DNA of 64,000 nt from positions 815,001 through 879,000 of the forward strand of contig NC_087379.1 of assembly GCF_963675165.1 (NCBI RefSeq). The letters run 5' to 3'. The translations under genes and the position numbers were made by a program. Each line of letters begins with the position of its first letter. Within the stretch, counting starts at the first letter, position 1. The notes under the pieces are model-generated. The model saw only the letters and a program-made list of their open reading frames with translations. It was not told the DNA's origin and did no database searches. Positions 11,560 to 25,776 of the stretch are shown here, piece by piece. Source of the stretch: Halichondria panicea. Taxonomy: Eukaryota; Porifera; Demospongiae; Suberitida; Halichondriidae.

Positions 11560-14500
11560 CTAAACCAGAGTATCGCTAGTTAGCTGGTCAGCACTACGAG
11601 TTCTCTTGATGGGGCTGTCGCTGACTTGTTGCTGCTTGGAGGAGGAGGCTGGGTCAACTGAGTGAACACTGCCACCAGACTCTGAGCTCACCTCCACACC
11701 TAAGCATGAGGAAGGGGGAGGAATGAATGGCATGATGATCTCTAACAACATTAGTATTGGGAACTGAAAGACTTATAAGACACAAAATACGCAAATAATT
11801 TATACACAATACAACCTAGGCAATTTCCTACCTAACCGTCGTAATTATAATCACAAAAGCTATTGTTATAGTATAATTATGCACATGGACCCAATGGTTG
11901 ATACTTATACATACACAGTGCGTGCACACAGTCATACCTAATGCCTGCAGTGCTTTACAGGCCGCCTCTCTGACAGTGGGGAAGTCTTTCTTTGAGATGT
12001 ACTTGAGTTGAGGTACAACACCTGACGCCTGCATGTGCACAAAACACATTATTACAATCAATCGATCAACAGCTTAAGCTATACACACTGACCTATGGAG
12101 CACAATAATCATTATAATAACAATTTGGATAGTATAGGCATAATTATAGCAACAACTAGAAACTAAGTCAAACAGCTACACACATCTGTTTGCTGTAAAC
12201 CAGCCATGGACAGGGCTAAGGCTTTAACATACACCCCACCCACTACACATCCAGGATACTGAACAGCTCGACACACAAGACCTACACATCCAGGCAACAA
12301 CTGATACTGAACAGCTAGCTAGACACACAAGAGTCCCCAGACCAGTCTCTTACCTGCAGGTAACCCAGAGCTCTGCATGCTCCGGCACGTATCTTTTGGT
12401 CAGCATTCTCCAACAACTCAACATAATATTGCACCGCCTGACATGTGTGAGGAGTGGGGTGGGAGGGGATAAGATGATACTCAAGTACACAGTAAAAGGC
12501 CCACGTACAATGTACATATATACATGCATAGAATGTACACACTAGACATTACCTTATTATGCCATGGGCTGTTGCCTTCAAAGCTCTTCACATACGACAC
12601 TGCAAAGGAACAAACAATCATAAACCATGACAACACGATGCTACACTAGTCTCCCCCCCACACTAACACGCAGCTGACAGAATGCAATACGATAGTACAT
12701 TAGTCTCCCTCCCACACTAACCTGCAGCTGACAGAATGCTTGATCTAGAGTCAGTCAAGAGGTGGGCTGCTGCCAGTAGGGCTCCCTTGTTGTAACCATG
12801 GTCCCTCAGCTGGTCCGCTATCTGGAACCTCACGTGCTCATCATCATAGCTCAGCAGACCCTCCGTCACATTCACTGCAGGGGGGAGTGTGTGTGGGGGG
12901 AGGGGGTATTAATCCCATACTGTTGAATAACAATTGAATTGGCAAAGACTACTCGTAATTCAAAACATTTTTATCGTGGTGTGTACGCGTGTATTAATTT
13001 CAACGTCATCTACTTAATACTTAAAACGCTAAAAACGTATAATTTATTATGCTAAAATTCATTAATTTTGCCATCTAATAGAATCACTAGTTCAATGGCT
13101 GCACTCACACTCTTGTGCGACGTCCTTGAGGCACTTCTGAATGCCAGTGCTGCCCTGTACCAGGAAGAAGGCTGCATACTGGAACAGAGTCACGACCATC
13201 TGACTGTCCAGGGAAGGTTCCCAATCATCAATGTCCAGATCCAGGACACGACTCAAAAGCTCTGTGAACGCTGTGAGGGTGTGGGTGTGGGGTGTAATGT
13301 GTGAGAGTGTGGGTGTGTAATAATATGTGAAGGTAGTGAGTGGTGTGTGTGTAACATGTGAAGGTAGTGTGTGTAACGTGTGAAGGTAGGAACTGTATGG
13401 ACTTAGCCTCAGGCCTTACCTTTGTTGGCGGTCTGGGGAAAGTCTACCCACATAATTTGGCCGAACTTCTCGTCCAGGGCAACTGCAAATTTCTCGTAGC
13501 TCACAGAGAGAAGCTGCAATAGACAATCGCCATGAGCACATGTACACAGGACATTGTAACTAAATGCATGCGTGTACACACACATTGTTATCCAATGCCC
13601 CAACAATCACAGCATGTAATTACATACACATTCTTCCACTGTAATTCCATACAGTACACATTCCCATTCCACTGTAATTCCATACACGTACATTCCATGC
13701 TAATGGTCAACTCACGTCAGATCCTGACACGTACTTCCAGAACTTGAGCAAGCTCTCATTGGCAGCCAGCTCAGGGATAACTGCACACAAGATGGTGGAC
13801 ACTAACAACACAACAGTATACCAAGCCAAATAAGACCATCTCCCCAACACATAACATAAACCTGCCAAACCTGAAAATTGATTCTATATAAGCCCATTGG
13901 TTTTGTCAAGCTCACTAAAAGATATGCTTGGCATTCTGTCTAGTTGGCTACCACACACGTACGTACACACCTCTAGTTGGCTACCACACACATCTCTAGT
14001 ACTCACTATGGTCGACTAGTACGGGGACGTCTGGTTCAGCTGCAATGTTGAGTAGCTCTGCCAGTATCTCGGCCTCTTGTTGCAGCTTGAGGAGACCAGT
14101 CCGCAGCTTGTAGTTGAGTGGGCCGGCTGACTGGAGGTGCTGTATTGATGTACAATAATAATAATAGATGAAATAGTTACATTTATTATACCTCACAGTG
14201 TAATCATGGGAGACAAATACGCTAAAGCAACAGTTGCAATGCACCTAACACAAATAGCTTCTATAGGCTTTTAGTAACTGTGGTGGTACTGTATATCAAT
14301 AACAAGCCATTTTAAAAGTCACATTATTTTATTGACAACTAACTCCATATACGTAGCTGTATAGAGGAAGCTCAAAACTTAAATTTCTTTTTTCCATTTA
14401 TGTATAATATATCACATGCATGCACTTACTTGCAATAGACAGTCGCAGTGTATGAGGTGTTGGAGAATGGCACGGTCCACACTTACACAGCCTGTGCTCC

Positions 14501-17500
14501 CGCCCCCACACCTCACACCACCCTCACTGGCGAAGGATCCCACGTCACTCATAGTATCATCCGTGGTCTGACTGTCCTGGCTCGCTTGACTCACTTGGCT
14601 GGACTGGCGGAGATCCATACGCCCAGAGGCACTGAAGTTAGAGCCAGAGCGACGATGATGGAGGAATGGGTAGTCTGAGTGAAGAGAAGGGGTTAGGATT
14701 AGGGAGGCTGAACAATGGGTGGAGACAGCAATATCCAATTGCACTTATAATTATATAAAACTAATAGCACGTAACCAAAACATAAAATCCACACTAGCTG
14801 CTTTATGCACTATAGGTACATATAAGAGAGGTAGGAGGCTTCTCCAACTAATAGCAGTAATCTGCACTCTGTAGCAACTATTATCCATTACACTGCCCTG
14901 ACTCCACCCCCTCACCTTCTGAAGCGTCGGACATTGAGACCATGGAAAAGCGTTGCGAGGCTGCAGTGTCCTCACTGCCCAGGAAGTCAAAGGAGTCCAT
15001 CGCCAGACTCTCACTCAGTGTCATAGAGGGCAGCTTCACCAGACGACCTCCCTGTGTGCGTGTGTGTGTGTGTGTGTGGGTGTGTGTGTGTGTGTGGGTG
15101 GGTGTGAGGGGTGTGTAGGGGATCTTGTATTTTAGTGGCTAAGGAACCACAATCGCACTTACAAGATTTGGTAATGGTCATGAAAACAGATTAAGTAGGC
15201 TGACATTACTAAGCTCTCAATGCTTCAAATATACAGTTGGTAAAGGGTCATACAATTAATAAACTCACATTGAGTGCCACCTCTAGTCTTGTCAGTTGAC
15301 TCTCAAGTCCAGCCAACTCTGGGTACACCTCTGTGCATGTGTGTGGGGGGAGGGGTAGGCAATAATAATTATTTTGTCGAAGTTTTAATTTTCAGAGCCC
15401 TATCCTACCGCCCACTCACCTCTTGGTTCCTCTAGTAGCGCCATGACAACCTCGAGCATGCCCACCACAGTGATACTGTCAGAGGGTGTGGTCTGACGTA
15501 TGGACGATCTCCTGTTCCCAGTACTGCCTGAACTATGACTAGAGCCGAGACTGCTGTCACGAGAGTCCTGTCAGGTAATGGGGGGAGGGTGAAGTTAATA
15601 TCTCAGCACAATACATGATATGAACTTTTCTTACTGTAATTATACGTATATGTACATGTCTCCAAAAGGGTAGAAAGGCTATTTTTAAATTATGCACAAA
15701 AACAAAAACAGCATCTCTTCAACACAGTACTTAACGCACATGCACACACACCACACACACACACCTTCCGTGTGTTCTTGTGTGAGGAGGGCCCCAGCTC
15801 TATCTCCTGCACTCTCCTGGACAACACTCTGTCTGGGTCTGGACTAGCCTCTCTGTCCATGAGGCTTTTAGCCTCGGGGTACTGTCGCACCTCATCAGTG
15901 TTCAGGATGAGTGACTTACGGTCGAGGAACACAAAGTCTTGGTTGTCCTTCTTCTTGCGTTTGGAGCGACGAAGGATATGGTTTGTCTTGACCTCACTCC
16001 GCCCGACACTGTTGTTACTAGTGACCTCCGTATCCTCAGGCTATGGGAGGGGTCAGAGTTAAAAAAATACCCACACAACCTCTCAAAAAGTCTTTTTAAC
16101 GATAATTTGACTAAAGAACGTACGTATGATTAAAACTATAGATTCAGCCAACCCAATTGAAAATTGAAAGCAGTTCTATGATTGCATTGTAAAACCAGAA
16201 TACCACAAGTAAACGTAATGTAGGAAAGGGAGAGTTGGGGAAAAATAATAGGGAAAAGTGTACCATTGTAATTATGGTGGACATGCAAGCTCTCTAAGTT
16301 GCCTGTGTACCTCAGTGATGATTCTGAGTTGTGTGTGGTGGTCCAGGTCTGACCCACTGAGAGAAGGTGCTCCTCGTCTCTCCACACTGCCAAAGTTTGT
16401 GCTCCGGAGAGCAGCCCCGCCCACTATACAGTTCACTGTCGGGAGGTCGAGGTCAGTGAGGAAGTCTCCGCCTAGTGTGGGGCTGTGAGGGTGTGGACGG
16501 TGTGAGGGTGTGGGATAAAGGTGTGGGGTAAGGGTGTGGAGGGTGGAGGATAAGGGTATGAATGTTTGTACAAGGTGGAATGTGATATCACAACACATGA
16601 TATGGGATATATTTGCAACAACCAGTGATAATTATGATTGCATGTACACGAACAATGTGCTACTGTGCTAGACTAGCTAGCTACTGTGAAACTTCACCTC
16701 TTGGAAAATGTGTGTTAGGGAACACAAGTTAGTTAGGATATTGCACGTGAATACATGTTTGGAATGAAGTGTCCCTGCTATTGTGCTAGCTAGTGTGTGT
16801 TACTGCACACATACCTCCATGTTATGTCCATGTTGAGTTTGACTGGACTTGAGGGGAAGTCGAATGTTACGTTCTGTTGGAATGACAACAGACGTGTGCA
16901 TGAGTAAACAGTGTCAGTTGATTTAATGCATACTATGGAATCTAGAGATCATGAAAACATACACATCGAAATAATTATTGCTCAATATCACACGCAGATG
17001 GAATAAACAGAAAGTGTTAGCAATACACCAGCATTGCCACATATACACCAGCTGCCAATATATAAGGGAGGACTGACATTGCTAGTGTATATGTGAGGGC
17101 TTCTTCTATACACACACACTCAAACATCAATCGATCAATTATGCAGGGTCGAATAATCAGTAAAACTACCTGACACCCCAATCTTATCTTAGGGATTGGA
17201 AATTACATTGATAATGTACGTGCCAGTATACTATAGGTGTCGCAGGATTAATTACGTGACAGATACAATTAATTATCAGCACCACCCCACTCCCCCACAC
17301 ACTCCACCCACCACCCACCCACACCACCCACACACTCAACCCACCACCCACCACCCACACACCACACACACACACCATTGGATAGAATGAGAGGAACTCC
17401 CTGGTCTGACACTTCATTGCCCCCAGCTGCACGTTGCCTTGGATCTTCTTGAGCTCCACCACCTTCAAGAACAACTCATCCGTGACCTTACCCAGGAAGA

Positions 17501-20500
17501 TGATCTGAGCAGAGGAGGTAGGGTCATTATTGTGACTCAGATATAGGAGTGACTAGCATACATACACAAGCGTTGCCTCAACAGAAAAGTGGGAGGTCAA
17601 AACAGAATTATACTGATTCAGAAGTACTACACTGGCCTTTTGAAAATACAATTTCAATGGTATTACTAAGTGGTTAGGGTCTCCTAATCAGAGGGGGGGT
17701 CCCTGTACTCACGTTCTCATCAGTCCAGCTCTGCTCGTGTTTGCTGTGCTTGCACTTTGCCTTCCATTTCTGAGTGGCTAGTTTGAGATGAGTCTCCACC
17801 CCCTCACTATTGCTGACGTTGCTCAGTCCCACCAGACCTGAGGGGGTGGGGAAATAGATTATAGCAAACCGTGTGTACAGTGGTTACCACTTCAAAGGTC
17901 CACTTCAAAGGTCTTACACAACTACAAACAACTCGTAGCCTTTGAAGATCAACAGATTAACGACCTAAGTGGATGGCTGTTGTTTGGTAATAATTCCAGA
18001 GTTGTTGACTAGCTATATAAAACCTAGCAACCCCCACCCCCTCCACCTCTCACTGCTGAGACCTACACACCCCTCCCACCACATGCACACACACACCCCT
18101 CACCATCGCTTGACACGCCCATTCCACCCCTCACACATTTGATAATGGACCTTGAACACACCCCCTCCACCCCACACACACCCTCACCATTGATGTGGAC
18201 CTTGAACACTCCTAACTTGGTCTCCAGCTCATCCTCTATATCACACAGGTCGTCCAGTAGCTCCCTCTGCTCCAGACGTGCTTCAATCAACTTCTCCTTG
18301 GAAACCTTGGAGGCTTGACTGGACAGAGCCTGGGCTAGATTAAACGCCCCGTCACGTAGCTTTATCTTTAGTGTGTACTCGTCTCGCATCTCCTCAATCT
18401 GTAAGTGGGTGTGGTTTGTGGTTAGCCATACACAAGGAGAAATACGTATTTAATTCTTAGAAAAAATTAATCTAGTCAAGTTACTAAAATTAAATTCCAG
18501 ACTTGTGTGCAGAATTCCCAGGAGACCAATTTGTTCAATCAATGGTCACAGTAATTGTACAAGCATAATCAAGCAATGTGATTGGACGGCTCTAATTGGT
18601 ACTTAAGGTGTGGCCATTCTTGTCATACCCACTCACCCTGTCTTTGTGCACCTCGAGAGTGCGTGTCTTACGCTCTAGTAGCTTGATTTGCTGCAAGTGA
18701 TCGAGACAATAATATGAACTTCAATGCTGTTCTAGTACATGTACATGTGAATTAAAAATGGACCCACAAGCTTAACAAGGAACATAAATTACTGCCCTAG
18801 AGCTAAAGTGCTGCATGGCTATTCCTCACCTACATTGAGGGTTGATAATTATAGTCTACTTCCTACCCCGGCCACCCAGTGTGGTGACAGCCAGTGAGCT
18901 AAGGTGTTGCCTACTCCATTCCCTTCCTACATGTACCACCCCAGCCCAGCTTACAGCTCATAGACTAAAGCAGCATGACCTAGCTGAACAGAATACCTAC
19001 ATGTAGGTGGGATGATCCATCCATCCTGACTGACTAGCTGACATTATTAGATCATTAAGCAAGACAAATGCATATCTCACAGTTTAGAATGTCGGAATGT
19101 TGTACTGACAATAATTATCGATGGGTCAACAAATAAAAGCCACGCAAAGTTGAAAATTGTAAATTAAAATCAAATCATCCCATCTCTAAAGAACACAAAT
19201 ACAAAGAGAAAACCAACAACAGTTGATTAGGGCAGCCATTACTTCACTACAAGCACACACAATAAAATCACTGCTAGAAAGTTGTACTGAGATGCTAACT
19301 TCCAATTTCTGAAGCTATTATAGTTCCAGTGAATATGAAGTTGAATACTTCACGATGCAAATTAAGGTTTTCTTAGACTATATTTAGAAGTTAGTCTGCA
19401 CGCATGCTGATTTAATTAACTGGAATGGTGGAAGTTTAATGGTTTCTATTTGCAAGCTATCTCGAGAGAAGACATTGCAATGGCTGCCATTGTTATATCA
19501 GATAATCAAATGATCGATGGAGACAGTAACACATGCTCAATCTACATGTAGTATATGTGATATAGTAGGGCATTGTATATACTGAGATGGTGGTATTTTA
19601 GTATACAGTAGTAGACAATATACAGAGACGGGGTATAGTATACTGACATGATATACCCAGACTCACCTTCTCTTGCTCCATGAAGTAATTCTGTAAGGAG
19701 AGAGAGAGAGAGGGACATGTATTATAGACAGGTGTTGCTGTATGAATAGCCACAAGATACTTATCAGATTACAGTCAACAATGCAATTATGGTCAACAAG
19801 AATGTCTAGAGTACACTATCTGTGGGTCAGAACACAACACCACAGAGCTAGGCCAGGGACACCATTAGCAACGGGTACCAGTAAAGCACCACTACGAATT
19901 ACTACTATATATAGCTTTGAATGATCACTGACAGGCACTTTCTACTGTCCATACATACGTCAGAATAGGAAAACAACTAATATGTGTATACACTGGCTAG
20001 CCAAGGCAGTCATCGAGCCAAAAGCACACAGACAATGCTTACTGCAGGGCATACACACACACACTAGTTACTAAGATAACCCACTCACCACTCTGGAGCG
20101 AGTCTCTTGGAGCTTTGACTTCATCTCCTCCACACGAGCCTTCACGCCAGCTATACCTTCACTGCATCAACATACAAGTATAGTACGTATAATCATAATT
20201 AAAAATGAGGATCGAATTCATTTATAATTATAAAGTTGGGTATACAAGTTCGCAGACACCAACACAAACAATAATTAGGTAGCCATGAGGTTACATGTGA
20301 AATTGGCCAGCCAGATAGTCTGTAACGCCAATGTTTACTATACATATATAGAGGTTCAGTTCAGCTGTGTTTCGTGGGTAACCAAGCAACCCATACATGG
20401 TCAAGCAAAGGGGGAGCAGCCATACAACCACAGGAAGTAAGTGAGGTGTATAGTCCAGTGTTGTGTGTGATACAGTCTGAAACCATCCTAAGAAACCAGT

Positions 20501-23500
20501 CAATGGTTGTATGGACTCTGGTATGCGATTGATTAATACAGTACAGGACATCATGCAAAGAATCAACCTCCAGCTACAATGCTTCACTCGATCGCTCATG
20601 ACATCACACACAACACAATGGCAGCAAGACACCAGAGCTCTGTATCATATAACTTTAATGGACTAGCTTCATTCCTACCTCAAAACTGTGCAAATATTTG
20701 GAAGCTGATACGACCCGGCCTACGATATGAGTAGCTACTTCTCAGCTCCACTTACGTTAGTCCTTGTAGCAGTTTCTCAAAGACGACCTTACATCTGGCC
20801 GGCCGAGGTGCTGATCTCTGAGCGCGCTTTGACCCTCGGAAGGACGAGACAAGTCCACTCCGCCCCCTTTTAGAGCCTCGTAGGGACTTTGACCCCGGGT
20901 AGTAGCGAGCAGAGGAGAACTTGATGTTCCCACGTCTGTTAGCGAAGGAGAGGGGTGTGGGGTTGAATGATGGGGGGGAGGCCATGAAGCGATCGTGTTC
21001 GTGTAGTGAGGAGAGTGACTGTGTGTATGTGGGTGGAGTAGGCGTGGATATGAGGTGTGTAAGTTGTGAGGGTGCAGGCTACAACTATACACATATAGAG
21101 CTGTACAGGTGTCACTGTGTGTATATAGATGTAGTAGTTGGCTGATTCCAGTGGGCTATAAAAGTGCTTGTAAACATAAATTGTACCATACAATTTATGT
21201 GGCCACCAAAAAGACTGTCAAGACCAAAGAAATAGATCAAGTTTCAATACACGACGATTATTCACAGTTTACCAATGAGCACAACATGCAGTGCAACTAT
21301 TGGACGCCTATCAACTTTCAGACATGAACAGATTGATTGTAGCCGGCAATCTGATATCTCACTAAAGCCAAAACAACTTATTATACCCAGTTTAGAAACA
21401 TCAACAGAGCATCATCATATGCATGCAAGGCCAAGTGGGATCACAACAGTATAATTGTAGTACTCCTCACACACACACAGGCTAATAGGAATGATGGGAA
21501 AGCCAACAAGTTCTGATATATGTGGCGATGTAGGTAATAGAATAAAGGAATTAGCTCATTGAGTACAAGCTTCCTCTATTGTAGCTAAACAATAAAACAT
21601 TGCAGCCTGGCAAACCCTATATATACATAGCTCCAACTAGTTCAGGTTAACAGGTAGCTGACATTGGGGAGAGGTAAGGGATGGAATACATCAAAGGATA
21701 TTATATAGTTCCATATGAATTTAATTGTAGCTGCATGGCTATATATAACACAGTGTAGCTACAACAAAGCCGCTGACGCATGTGTTGGTGGCTGGGCCTA
21801 ATATATGCTCACATAAGGGCAAGGAATGGACTCTCTATTGGGGGCTCTTGGCAGTGAGGAGAAACAAGCCGTTTACAGACCCTAGGCTTTTAGCAGTAAT
21901 GCACTGGAGGTTGAGTGTTGTTGTCTGCTGCAAGCATGGCACTTTGTAGAGCATTGTGTATAGCCTCTTTAGGGGAAAGTGCACAGCACAAAAGCATCAA
22001 AACATGAGCAATAATGAAAAACATACTCATAACAATTTCACAACATCGATCAGTATGATGCGCTTAAAACTGATAAAAATAAGACATTGTTTAGTAGCGT
22101 ACAGGCCGGGACACTTGAGTAATGGGATGTCTCAAGTTGCTGTTTACTGTATGTAGAGTAAATGATCCGCGTGTTTTCACCCCAAGCAAATGCACGCTCC
22201 ACCACACACAGCCCACACATCATTAAGCGCAGCTACTGCACTACAGAGGGTGTGGCAAGTATACGCTATTCTATTGTTTGTACAGCTCTACACAAATTGA
22301 AGGAAACGAAACAATTAGATGTGTGTACACTGACAATGCGATTATGGAGACCGTCTATTTAAGGTGTGGGGGTAGGGGTGTAACAGTCACCATTGTCACG
22401 GTGAATAGACGGACAAGTGTAATCACAAGGGAAATTAGTGTTGACAAAACCTGAACACAGTTTAGAGCATGTAGGGCCACTCACTGGAGCATGACGAGGA
22501 TTAGATTAGCAGCATGGCTACACTGCACTGACCATGTCTCATACGAGTCTGACATGCATCACTGACATGCATCACTAATATCTCTATAATTATGACAGTT
22601 TGAAATTTTGTTTAAAAAATTGCAAAAACATAGTAAACCTGTGCTGGTACTTAACTACTATAGCTAACCACACACGAAAGGGACCTTTTTTTTACCAAGC
22701 TTCCTGTACGCAAAGCAGCACAAGCTCTCCATTGAGGTGGTAGCTTGTTACCACTTTTATCACTCCCTTTTAGAATAAATTGTTACTCATCAACACGTAA
22801 TAATTATATATCTACAGCTGTGAGTTGATCACACACTCAAACACTCTCGATAATTATACCAAACAGAAGAATTAAAATAATCACAAACAGATATACCAGT
22901 TAGTCAAGTGAAAGTAACGCATTCACGGTGACGAATAACAATTTCAGCACTCCGATGTAACTATTAATAGATTAAAGTTGCTCTTGGCAGAAGGTGTTAG
23001 GTACACAATAAGCCAATTACTCCCTCCTGCTGAATTTAGATAGTTGAAATGTAATTAGTGATCGTACCACATACCGAACAACTCTACTACAAGCTCAGAA
23101 CAATATGGCATGCACACTTCACTGTATAGGGAAGAAGGGCTTTGTTGCTACAGGGGAAGTTACACACAGGTCTCACTATGTCATCATTGTGTGTATGTAG
23201 AATGCATGATGAAAACCAACGGGGAAGCCACAATTAACTCCACAATATTAAATGCTAGGATGAATTAGTTTCAATATCAACCAAACTTATGAACAACAGC
23301 TAGTGAACTAGCACACACACACACACACGTACACACAGTGACAACACACACACTCAACATCTGAAAGTCGCTGATATAATATCGTACGTAATTCTATCAT
23401 AATTCACTCCATATGCACTGGTACAGTTAGTAGCTAGCTTCTCAACACCAATGAATACTACTAGCTCATGCAGCTACCAACTCACAGTCTTGCTAGCCGA

Positions 23501-23560
23501 GCTCCCAGTGGACTGGGTCGTGCTGCTGTCTCCAATACTACTGTCTGCAACACTGGACAT
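11560..23560 (-). CDS. RIPOR / FAM65 family Rho-interacting protein
   Basis: Members bind active RhoA/RhoC and shape polarity and cytoskeletal responses. There are 24 exons. From the 5' end: 23560-23486, 21018-20756, 20161-20089, 19690-19667, 18690-18637, 18398-18188, 17837-17713, 17504-17376, 16873-16815, 16482-16311, 16040-15765, 15567-15420, 15330-15269, 15051-14916, 14674-14430, 14139-14007, 13780-13716, 13513-13420, 13270-13109, 12874-12722, 12599-12553, 12437-12354, 12028-11938, 11699-11560; 1006 residues. The N-terminal half aligns with RIPOR1: VVFEKLLQGLT, a coiled coil, LKIKLRDGAFNLAQAL, WKAKCKHSKHEQSWTDE, IIFLGKVTDELFLKVVELK, and KLNMDITWSPT at the end of the PL48/Rho-binding region. 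A Ser-rich linker follows, then a C-terminal helical region, including RAGACRALGYLQ and REAACKALQALG, that resembles ARM/HEAT repeats. The paralogue class (1, 2 or 3) cannot be decided. Introns hold small CA/GT and CCACAC repeats. Confidence 0.92.
15055..15115. repeat. GT-rich microsatellite in RIPOR intron
   Basis: Imperfect GT dinucleotide run just past the acceptor side of the RIPOR exon at 15051-14916. On the sense strand it forms the CA-rich pyrimidine tract of that acceptor. A similar CA/CCACCC tract lies at about 17279-17374. Confidence 0.8.
21019..23485. other. 2.5-kb first intron of RIPOR
   Basis: Between RIPOR exon 1 (23560-23486) and exon 2 (21018-20756). Joining the donor at 23485 to the ACACACAG acceptor at 21019 keeps frame and gives an N-terminus running ...SASKT|SLSSLHEHD. 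No other convincing exon was found; the open frames here are short and repeat-like. Enhancers or another gene on the plus strand cannot be excluded. Confidence 0.6.
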
Positions 23561-23763
23561 CTGGTTAATATGATCACAACACAAGAAGAGACGCCTTTAA
23601 CTTGATAAGCAGTAGACGAAACAAACTACCGATGGTCGTGAATGAGCTTGTTGTTGACAAAGTAATAGAACAAGAGCTTGTAGCCAGCTACATGTGCAAT
23701 TTACAGGTTTTACTGTACAAGTAATTAACAGGCCATGAATATCATTAACTAGACACTCCCCTT

Positions 23764-24000
23764 GTAAGGCTCTTCTCCTTCTTTCTTGCCTCTCTTAAAT
23801 GAATTAGGCTCTTCTCCTTCTTTCTCGCCTCTCTTTAATGATTTAGGCTCTCTTCTCCTTCTTTCTCGCCTCTCTTTAATGATTTAGGCTCTCTTCTCCT
23901 TCTTTCTCGCCTCTCTTTAATGAATTAGGCTCTCTTCTCCTTCTTTCTCGCCTCTCTTTAAAATTGACCTCTTCTATTTCTTTCTTGCCTCTCTTTAATA
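23764..24000. repeat. Minisatellite, ~41-bp pyrimidine-rich unit, about six copies
   Basis: About six head-to-tail copies of a unit containing CTCTTCTCCTTCTTTCTCGC and then a CTCTCTTTAATGA-type end, each close to 41 bp. The outer copies are the most diverged. The array sits between the divergent RIPOR and MYND-protein genes and ends ~85 bp before the MYND-protein start codon. Confidence 0.85.
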
Positions 24001-24085
24001 AGATGCCACATGGCAAAAAAGAGGGGCGGGGCTGCTAAAGATCTAAACTGAAAACAAGTCAATAAGAAACAGAATAAGAAAGCTT

Positions 24086-25776
24086 ATGGAGAACTCTACA
24101 GTGCAGCCGAACATCTCATTAACCACGCCACACATGGATCATCAAGTAGAGCCTTGGAAAATTGTGGTACCTTTGTTTCTGATCATTTTATTAGCTGTGT
24201 TTGTGGCCTCTGCCATCCTGGTTGTTATCTATTGCTATAAGAGATGCTACAAGAGAAATACAGTGTTCCCTGTGATAGTCATAGACAGAGTGACTTCAAA
24301 AACCGAGCCTCCTCCTCATGACATCTCCCGAAAAATCATCACCGTCCGGGAGAATTCTAACTTGAATACGTTAGATAATACATCATCCCTTTTGTCTGTA
24401 AATTCCTTGGACGATTTTAAACCCACTAGAACTAAATCGCTGACTCTGGTGTTACCTAAAGGTGAGTCCTCGTCAGCTGTGTTTTGATATGTATTAAGTA
24501 AGTAGGTGTAACTGTTCAACTGCTGTAAAACAATCAGTTTGTTCCAGTATAATATCATGTTACTCAATATTGAGTGACAATATTTAATCATCATAACTTG
24601 AATAGCCCTCTACAATAACACGTAACATGCTGACTGTATATTTACCAGTGTGCTTTACAGTGTGACAGAGTGGCACCATCACTGCAAACTGTAGCAAGCA
24701 ATGTTAATTTGAGTAGTCTATATTTAAGGGCAGCGTGTGAGCGTAGGGTTTGGGGGTGTGAATGCTCTAGGAAAATAGTTGTCAGGCTAATTTGACTGTC
24801 TGTTATGGCCTTGCCATGACTCTATCAAAGGTCTGAAGTAACGACTGTTACACTTATTTCAAGTACAAATGTAGATTTGTCTATTGTTTTTACAATTTAC
24901 CATTTTTGTCCCAAGCTTAATTCCTAATATAAAGCTAGTGGGCAGCACACCACATGACATGTAATTTCATTGTATTTAATAGGCAAAACATTCTTGGAAG
25001 TTTTTTGCAACAACGTGGACACTGATGAATTTCAAGAACTAGACAAAATGAACGGAAAATTGCGATGGCAGATCACGTTACTAGAAGTGATGGACTCGGA
25101 TCAGCAATCACATATTTCCCTTTCAGACAATGAGCAAGTCACAGAGACACAGTATCGTCAGGGTGTGTATATGGATTGGGAGAACACACTGCATGATCTC
25201 AGGAATGCTTTTATTGGGACTCGACAGATTGAGAGGGAAGAGGCTGCCTTCTGTTTCCTGTGGACTGATGTTCCTGGAGAGCATATCGATGTTGCCTCTG
25301 AGAGTAGTACCTGTCTAAAGGAACTAAGTCGTTCCTCCACTGTCACTAGCAGAACTGTTTACATAGAGAGAGTTGACCCAGGTGAGTGTAGCCAAGTTTG
25401 AGGGACTGAATTGGTGGATCGAATTTCATAGAGAGCAGCAGGCCAATTAAGCTTTGTTATGTTATAATTATATGCATTCATGGTTTGTTAGAAAAATGTT
25501 TTGCTCGAAAAATTACCTCCGTGCCATATAATAATAGATTGGCGTTCGAGTGTTAGTTGCAGAATAAATTGTTCCATGTCAAAATTAAAAGCTAGAAAAT
25601 TTATTTGTGTACAGTTTTTTGTACAGATAACTGTATACTTCGTTTTTCATGCAGAAGAGGTGAAGAAGTGTTTGTGCATCTGTGGGAAGCACTCTTTGTT
25701 TCAGTGCAGTCACTGCCAGGACAGAGGGTACTGCTCACACCGCTGTCAACAAGAGGACACTAGTCATATCCACTGA
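24086..25776 (+). CDS. Single-pass membrane protein with C-terminal MYND-like zinc finger
   Basis: Three exons (24086-24461, 24983-25381, 25655-25776) join in phase to give 298 residues. There is no signal peptide. An Asn-rich N-terminus of ~28 residues precedes one hydrophobic helix (residues ~31-53, IVVPLFLIILLAVFVASAI) and a basic/Cys stop-transfer segment, so N-out/C-in topology is likely. Residues ~125-257 form a globular region (KTFLEVFCNNVD, GKLRWQITLLEV) that I cannot assign. The last ~35 residues read CLCIC...CSHCQDRGYCSHRC...HIH, matching the MYND spacing C-x2-C-x4-YC-x3-C in the second half; the first knuckle is atypical and the chain ends where the last Cys would be. MYND fingers bind short Pro-rich peptides. 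Function unknown. Confidence 0.75.

Noticed and set aside
20291..20632. Minus-strand frame of 113 codons
   Set aside because: Falls in a RIPOR intron whose flanking exons join in phase without it; no recognisable domain.
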